Of a stretch of 64,000 nucleotides of DNA, positions 60,577-64,000 are shown one piece after another (position 1 is the stretch's first letter; each line of letters starts with the position of its first letter). A program made the translations under genes and the position numbers. The notes under the pieces were generated by a model. That model had not been told where the DNA came from and made no database searches. It worked only from the letters and a program-made list of their open reading frames with translations. The DNA is from an uncultured Sphingomonadaceae bacterium (GTDB taxonomy: Bacteria; Pseudomonadota; Alphaproteobacteria; Sphingomonadales; Sphingomonadaceae): assembly GCA_947496865.1 (NCBI GenBank), contig CANMEE010000002.1, forward strand, positions 62,001 to 126,000. The letters are read 5' to 3'.

Positions 60577-61806
60577 TTAAAAGCCTTTTGGCGCCGGATC
60601 GACGACACTAAAGCTTCCGCTTTTGATCTCTTGCACTTCCAGAGCGCGTTCGGAAATGCCATTACGGCGGAAGCGGAAAACGCCGTCTAATCCAATAAAC
60701 CCACCGGAATCGGTGAGTTGCTTGATCGGAAAGGGCGAGCCGACTGTCCAGTTTTGCGCGACTTTTACCGTCAGCAGAACCGAGTCATAACCCAAGCTTG
60801 AGAGTCTGAATGGCGCACGGCCATAGCGGCTACGATATTTGTCAGCATATTGCCGGTACAATCCGTCCGAAACACTGGCAAACCAAGCGCCGCGCATGGC
60901 CGGTGCGCCGGCAAGATTGCTGCTGGTATTCCACAGGTCGGTGCCAAGTATCTTGGCGCTGCTGCTCGCATTTTTCCGGATGTAGGGCGCAGCTTTGATA
61001 GCCATGGTGCCGTTGTCCGCGAGTAGCACCGCGTCAAAATCACCATTTTGCGAGAGCTTTTTGGTCGCTGCCTCGATGGATTTGGAATCGCGGTTGAAAT
61101 TCTGGATCGAGATTACCGTCCCGCCAGCATCCTTTACCGAACGAAGCAGGGTAGAAGATGCCCGTTGTCCATAGACGCCATTGGGCACCAATGCGGCAAA
61201 GCGGTTCATACCCTTGGACTTGGCATAGCCAACGACGCGATTAATCGATTGCGAAGGAATATGCCCCAGCAGGAAGACGTTATTGCCCGCGACCCCGGCA
61301 TCATTGGAGAAGCTGAGGATGGGCACGCCAGCGGGCCGCGCAATATTCGCGGTAGCCACCACATTGTCGCTGAGCAGGGGGCCGAGGATCAGCTTGTTGC
61401 CATCGGCAACAGCTTTACGTGCCGCAGCCGTCACGCCTTTGGCTGTATCATAGCTGGTCATGCGGATATTTTGCGCTTTGGTATCGAGCAGCGCCATTGT
61501 CGTCGCATTGGCCAATGATTGACCGACCCCGGCATTTTTACCAGACAGGGGCACCAGCAAGGCAATGCGGTGATGTTTCTGATCCGTTGGCAAGCTGCCG
61601 GTTACCGGCGGCGGTGTCGGGGTTGGCCGCGTTGGCCGTTCTCCTCCACGGGGCACCACTGATTCACAACCGGCAAGAAAAATGATTCCTGCCAGCCCTG
61701 CATATTTCAGCAAATTCCGACGTCCTGATCGCTCAGGTGCGCATGGCGTTGGGACGGATGTTTTTTCATCCTGTCCTACATGCGAATTATCTGTCATGGC
61801 GTTCAT
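60577..61806 (-). CDS. LppC-like lipoprotein (penicillin-binding protein activator)
   Basis: An exported lipoprotein of about 409 residues. The N-terminus carries a twin-arginine-like SGRRNLLKYAG stretch and a classical lipobox LAGC with Cys about 47. A Pro/Thr-rich linker (RPTPTPPPVTG) leads into a periplasmic-binding-protein type I fold (IALLVPLSGKNAGVGQ, LILGPLLSDNVVATA, GTDLWNTSSN). In E. coli, LpoA/YraM activates PBP1A; the N-terminal TPR half of LpoA is missing here, so this is the LppC-domain-only form. ATG 61806 has GGGAG 8 nt upstream; ATG 61797 is the alternative. Divergent from rsmI. Confidence 0.85.
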   Translation of the reverse strand: MNAMTDNSHVGQDEKTSVPTPCAPERSGRRNLLKYAGLAGIIFLAGCESVVPRGGERPTRPTPTPPPVTGSLPTDQKHHRIALLVPLSGKNAGVGQSLANATTMALLDTKAQNIRMTSYDTAKGVTAAARKAVADGNKLILGPLLSDNVVATANIARPAGVPILSFSNDAGVAGNNVFLLGHIPSQSINRVVGYAKSKGMNRFAALVPNGVYGQRASSTLLRSVKDAGGTVISIQNFNRDSKSIEAATKKLSQNGDFDAVLLADNGTMAIKAAPYIRKNASSSAKILGTDLWNTSSNLAGAPAMRGAWFASVSDGLYRQYADKYRSRYGRAPFRLSSLGYDSVLLTVKVAQNWTVGSPFPIKQLTDSGGFIGLDGVFRFRRNGISERALEVQEIKSGSFSVVDPAPKGF

Positions 61807-61807
61807 T

Positions 61808-62653
61808 ATGTCTGCTCCCGTTGAACATGGCCTGTATATCGTCGCTACACCAATCGGCAACCTCGGAGATTTGTCGCGTCGCGCCGAAGAAATTCTGGAA
61901 ATCGCTGATCTTATTTTAGTCGAAGATTCAAGAGTGACTGGCAAGCTTTTGAATCATATCGGTAAAAAAGGTAGAATGAGGGTTTATAATGACCATAAGG
62001 GCGAACAGGAACGGCAAGAAATTTTAGCGGCGATAGGATGTAAAATTGTCGCACTTGTCAGTGATGCAGGCACCCCGCTTATCTCTGACCCCGGTTACAA
62101 GCTGGTTCGCGACGCGCGAGCGCAAGGCGCCTATGTCACCACAATACCGGGGCCAAGCGCCGTGATTGCCGCACTGACGCTATCCGGATTACCTAGCGAT
62201 CGATTTTTGTTCGAAGGGTTTCTGCCAAGCAAAATGAAAGCACGGGGTGAGGCGCTGGCGGAATTGAAAGCGATCAAAGCGACGTTGATTTTCTATGAAA
62301 ATGGATCGCGGCTTGGCGGGATGCTGGCAGATGCGGTTGCCAATTTGGGCGATCGTCCAGCCGCCGTGATTCGTGAAATCACCAAAAAATTCGAAGAAAC
62401 GGTGACCGGCAGCTTGGCCGAATTGGCAAGCCGCTATGCTGCTGAAAAGCCAAAAGGCGAGATTGCCGTTGTGATCGGACCGCCGGGCGCAGCAAAGCCT
62501 GCAAGTCGTACCGATATTGAAGATGCGCTGCGTGAAGCTTTGGAGCGGCTTCCGGCCTCCAAAGCCGCGGGCGAAGTGGCGCGCACTTATGGGACAGATC
62601 GCAAAGAATTATATGAACTGGCCAATCGCTGGAAAGCGGAAGGCCAGCAGTGA
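61808..62653 (+). CDS. rsmI: 16S rRNA (cytidine1402-2'-O)-methyltransferase
   Basis: A 281-residue SAM enzyme that 2'-O-methylates C1402, the same base N4-methylated by RsmH. YIVATPIGNLGDLSRRAEEIL, EDSRVTGKLL, VSDAGTPLISDPGYKLV and PGPSAVIAALTLSGLPSDRFLFEGFLP (positions about 105-131) are characteristic. ATG 61808 lies one nucleotide from the divergent lppC ATG; the next in-frame start upstream is 61796. Its stop overlaps the YraN gene (GTGA). Confidence 0.93.
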   Translation: MSAPVEHGLYIVATPIGNLGDLSRRAEEILEIADLILVEDSRVTGKLLNHIGKKGRMRVYNDHKGEQERQEILAAIGCKIVALVSDAGTPLISDPGYKLVRDARAQGAYVTTIPGPSAVIAALTLSGLPSDRFLFEGFLPSKMKARGEALAELKAIKATLIFYENGSRLGGMLADAVANLGDRPAAVIREITKKFEETVTGSLAELASRYAAEKPKGEIAVVIGPPGAAKPASRTDIEDALREALERLPASKAAGEVARTYGTDRKELYELANRWKAEGQQ

Positions 62654-63003
62654 AAAGAGAGCGCGCCGAACAGCAAGGACGGCGCGCAGAGAGCATTGCT
62701 GCAGGGTGGTTGCGCCTCCATGGCTGGCGTATATTGGCCCAACGCGTCCGAACAGCGCGCGGCGAGGTGGATTTGGTTGCAAAACGGCGCAACCTCGTCG
62801 CCTTTGTTGAAGTCAAAGCCCGCACGAAGACAAAGGATCTAGAGACAGCCATTGACCTCCATCGATTGAAACGGGTCGCGGCAGCTGCTGAAATTCTCTA
62901 TCCTGAATATTGCCAAAACGGCGAAGATGCACGGATTGATGTAATATTGGTTGCACCGCGCCGCTTGCCGACCCATTTAACCAATGTCTGGCATGGATTT
63001 TAA
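62650..63003 (+). CDS. yraN: YraN family (UPF0102) endonuclease-like protein
   Basis: A 117-residue member of the UPF0102 family with a restriction-endonuclease-like core: GRRAESIAAGWLRLHGWRIL, RGEVDLVAKRRNLVAFVEVKART contains the D...ExK-type active-site residues (GEVDLVA / VEVKAR). The family is widespread and often follows rsmI. The activity is unproven. GTG 62650 overlaps the rsmI stop by 4 bp. gshB begins 50 bp downstream. Confidence 0.87.
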   Translation: MKRERAEQQGRRAESIAAGWLRLHGWRILAQRVRTARGEVDLVAKRRNLVAFVEVKARTKTKDLETAIDLHRLKRVAAAAEILYPEYCQNGEDARIDVILVAPRRLPTHLTNVWHGF

Positions 63004-63016
63004 TCCAGTCAATCCC

Positions 63017-63046
63017 AACCACGTAAGAACCAACCACGTAAGAAAG
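63017..63046 (+). repeat. 15-bp tandem duplication in the yraN-gshB gap
   Basis: AACCACGTAAGAACC at 63017-63031 is followed immediately by AACCACGTAAGAAAG at 63032-63046; 13 of 15 positions match. The block lies within the 50-bp leader before gshB, just upstream of the ATG at 63054. It looks like slippage. The second copy brings AGAAAG close to the gshB start, where it may serve as a weak ribosome-binding site. Confidence 0.85.
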
Positions 63047-63053
63047 CGCTTCT

Positions 63054-64000
63054 ATGACCCTGAAAATTGCCATGCAAATGGATCCGATGGAAACCGTAAA
63101 TATTGCAGGGGACAGCAGTTTCGCGCTGATGATCGCGGCCCAGAAACGTGGGCACAAGCTCTATCATTATGATGTCAAAGACCTGACCTATCTGGCGGGC
63201 CGGCTGACCACACTGGCGCATCCAGTGCATGTGCAGCAGGTCGAAGGCGATCATTATGAATTTGGTGAACAGGTGCGACTGGACCTTGGCAGCGACATTG
63301 ATGTCGTGCTGATGCGGCAGGATCCGCCCTTTGATGTCGGCTATATCACGGCGACCCATTTGCTGGAACGGATTGAGGGCGAGACGCTGGTGGTCAACAA
63401 CCCGGTGTCCGTGCGCAATGCGCCAGAGAAAGTCTATGTGCTCGATTATGCGCAATATATGCCGCCGACATTGGTCAGCCGAAACATTGATGAAATTCGC
63501 GCCTTTCAGGCCGAGCATGGCGGCATTGTTGTCAAACCACTACACGGCAATGGTGGCAAAGCGATTTTCCTGGTGCCAGAAGATGGCAGCAATTTGAGTG
63601 CCTTAATAGAGGTTTTTAACCAGACTTGGCCAGAGCCCCATATGATCCAGCCCTTTCTTCCCGAGGTTCAGGACGGCGACAAACGCATCGTCTTGGTGGA
63701 CGGCGAAGTGGCTGGCGCAATCAACCGCAAGCCCGGCAAAGGCGAGTTCCGCTCCAATCTGGCGCAAGGCGGCTATGCCGAAGCGGCAGGGTTGACCGAC
63801 CGCGAGAAAGAGATTTGCGCGGCGATGGGGCCAGACTTAAAAAGGCTCGGGCTGCTATTTGTTGGCATTGACGTGATTGGCGGCAAATGGCTGACCGAGA
63901 TTAATGTGACATCGCCGACGGGGATTGTCGCGATCGACAAGTTTAATGGTACCGATACGTCGGGGATGATCTGGGATGCGATTGAACGGCGGTTGGGGTG
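63054..64000 (+). CDS. gshB: Glutathione synthase (3' truncated at window edge)
   Basis: About 315 codons are present and no stop occurs before base 64000, so only a few C-terminal residues are missing. The start MTLKIAMQMDPMETV, VVLMRQDPPFDVGYITATH, VNNPVSVRNAPEKVY, VVKPLHGNGGKAIF (ATP-grasp loop), RKPGKGEFRSNLAQGG and LTEINVTSPTGI are diagnostic of GshB. It joins gamma-glutamylcysteine and glycine with ATP to form glutathione. Preceded by the tandem repeat; part of the rsmI-yraN-gshB series on the plus strand. Confidence 0.95.
   Translation, partial: MTLKIAMQMDPMETVNIAGDSSFALMIAAQKRGHKLYHYDVKDLTYLAGRLTTLAHPVHVQQVEGDHYEFGEQVRLDLGSDIDVVLMRQDPPFDVGYITATHLLERIEGETLVVNNPVSVRNAPEKVYVLDYAQYMPPTLVSRNIDEIRAFQAEHGGIVVKPLHGNGGKAIFLVPEDGSNLSALIEVFNQTWPEPHMIQPFLPEVQDGDKRIVLVDGEVAGAINRKPGKGEFRSNLAQGGYAEAAGLTDREKEICAAMGPDLKRLGLLFVGIDVIGGKWLTEINVTSPTGIVAIDKFNGTDTSGMIWDAIERRLG

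Overview
This window is chromosomal DNA of an alphaproteobacterium, most likely a Sphingomonadales member of the Sphingorhabdus/Parasphingorhabdus/Sphingopyxis type. That placement is an inference from the dcw gene order, the 85-residue AtpC, the F1-only atp operon, the lone CpaF ATPase, the style of the REP-like hairpin and the moderate GC content. I could not run a search. Almost every base is coding, genes are tightly packed, and many neighbours overlap by the 4 bp ATGA form that suggests translational coupling. No tRNA, rRNA, insertion sequence, prophage or CRISPR array was found.

Region 1 (1-2864): the 3' end of a CpdA-like phosphoesterase, a cysteine synthase, and two linked envelope genes (a single-span membrane protein and a GldG-like protein). 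Region 2 (2865-22254): a nearly complete division and cell wall (dcw) cluster in the order mraZ, rsmH, ftsL, ftsI, murE, murF, mraY, murD, ftsW, murG, murC, murB, (DUF4262 gene), ddl, ftsQ, ftsA, ftsZ. It is preceded by a five-fold 10-bp phased repeat that is probably the MraZ operator. It is interrupted by a long REP-like hairpin and a low-GC DUF4262 gene. Region 3 (22350-26012): a TPR/SPOR protein, a dGTPase-like HD hydrolase and a Rossmann-fold protein. Region 4 (26121-30919): a tandem glycine riboswitch followed by gcvT, gcvH, gcvPA and gcvPB.

Region 5 (30940-38592): transport and accessory metabolism. It holds a bile-acid/sodium symporter-family protein, a DUF938 methyltransferase, an acyl-CoA synthetase, a divergent TetR/YciI pair with a palindromic operator candidate, a secreted amidohydrolase, a small secreted protein and a DMT transporter. 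Region 6 (38835-44423): a valine (isobutyryl-CoA) degradation block of acyl-CoA dehydrogenase, 3-hydroxyisobutyryl-CoA hydrolase, enoyl-CoA hydratase and 3-hydroxyisobutyrate dehydrogenase. It is headed by an AdhE/EutE/SauS-type CoA-acylating aldehyde dehydrogenase where an MmsA would be expected, separated from the next gene by a strong intrinsic terminator. Region 7 (44432-51820): a lone CpaF ATPase, a DMT transporter and the F1 ATP synthase operon atpHAGDC on the minus strand.

Region 8 (52100-64000): Ada overlapping an ICL/PEP-mutase family gene, a Tet-type MFS transporter, an unusual membrane-anchored serine protease, priA, a DUF4197 lipoprotein, a transaldolase-family gene, and the lppC / rsmI-yraN-gshB group, with gshB running off the right edge. 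Most of the window is conserved housekeeping sequence. The observations most worth a second look are the non-MmsA acylating aldehyde dehydrogenase in the valine block, the foreign-looking DUF4262 gene inside the dcw cluster, the phased mraZ repeats, the TetR/YciI palindrome and the ada-ICL/PEPM pair.
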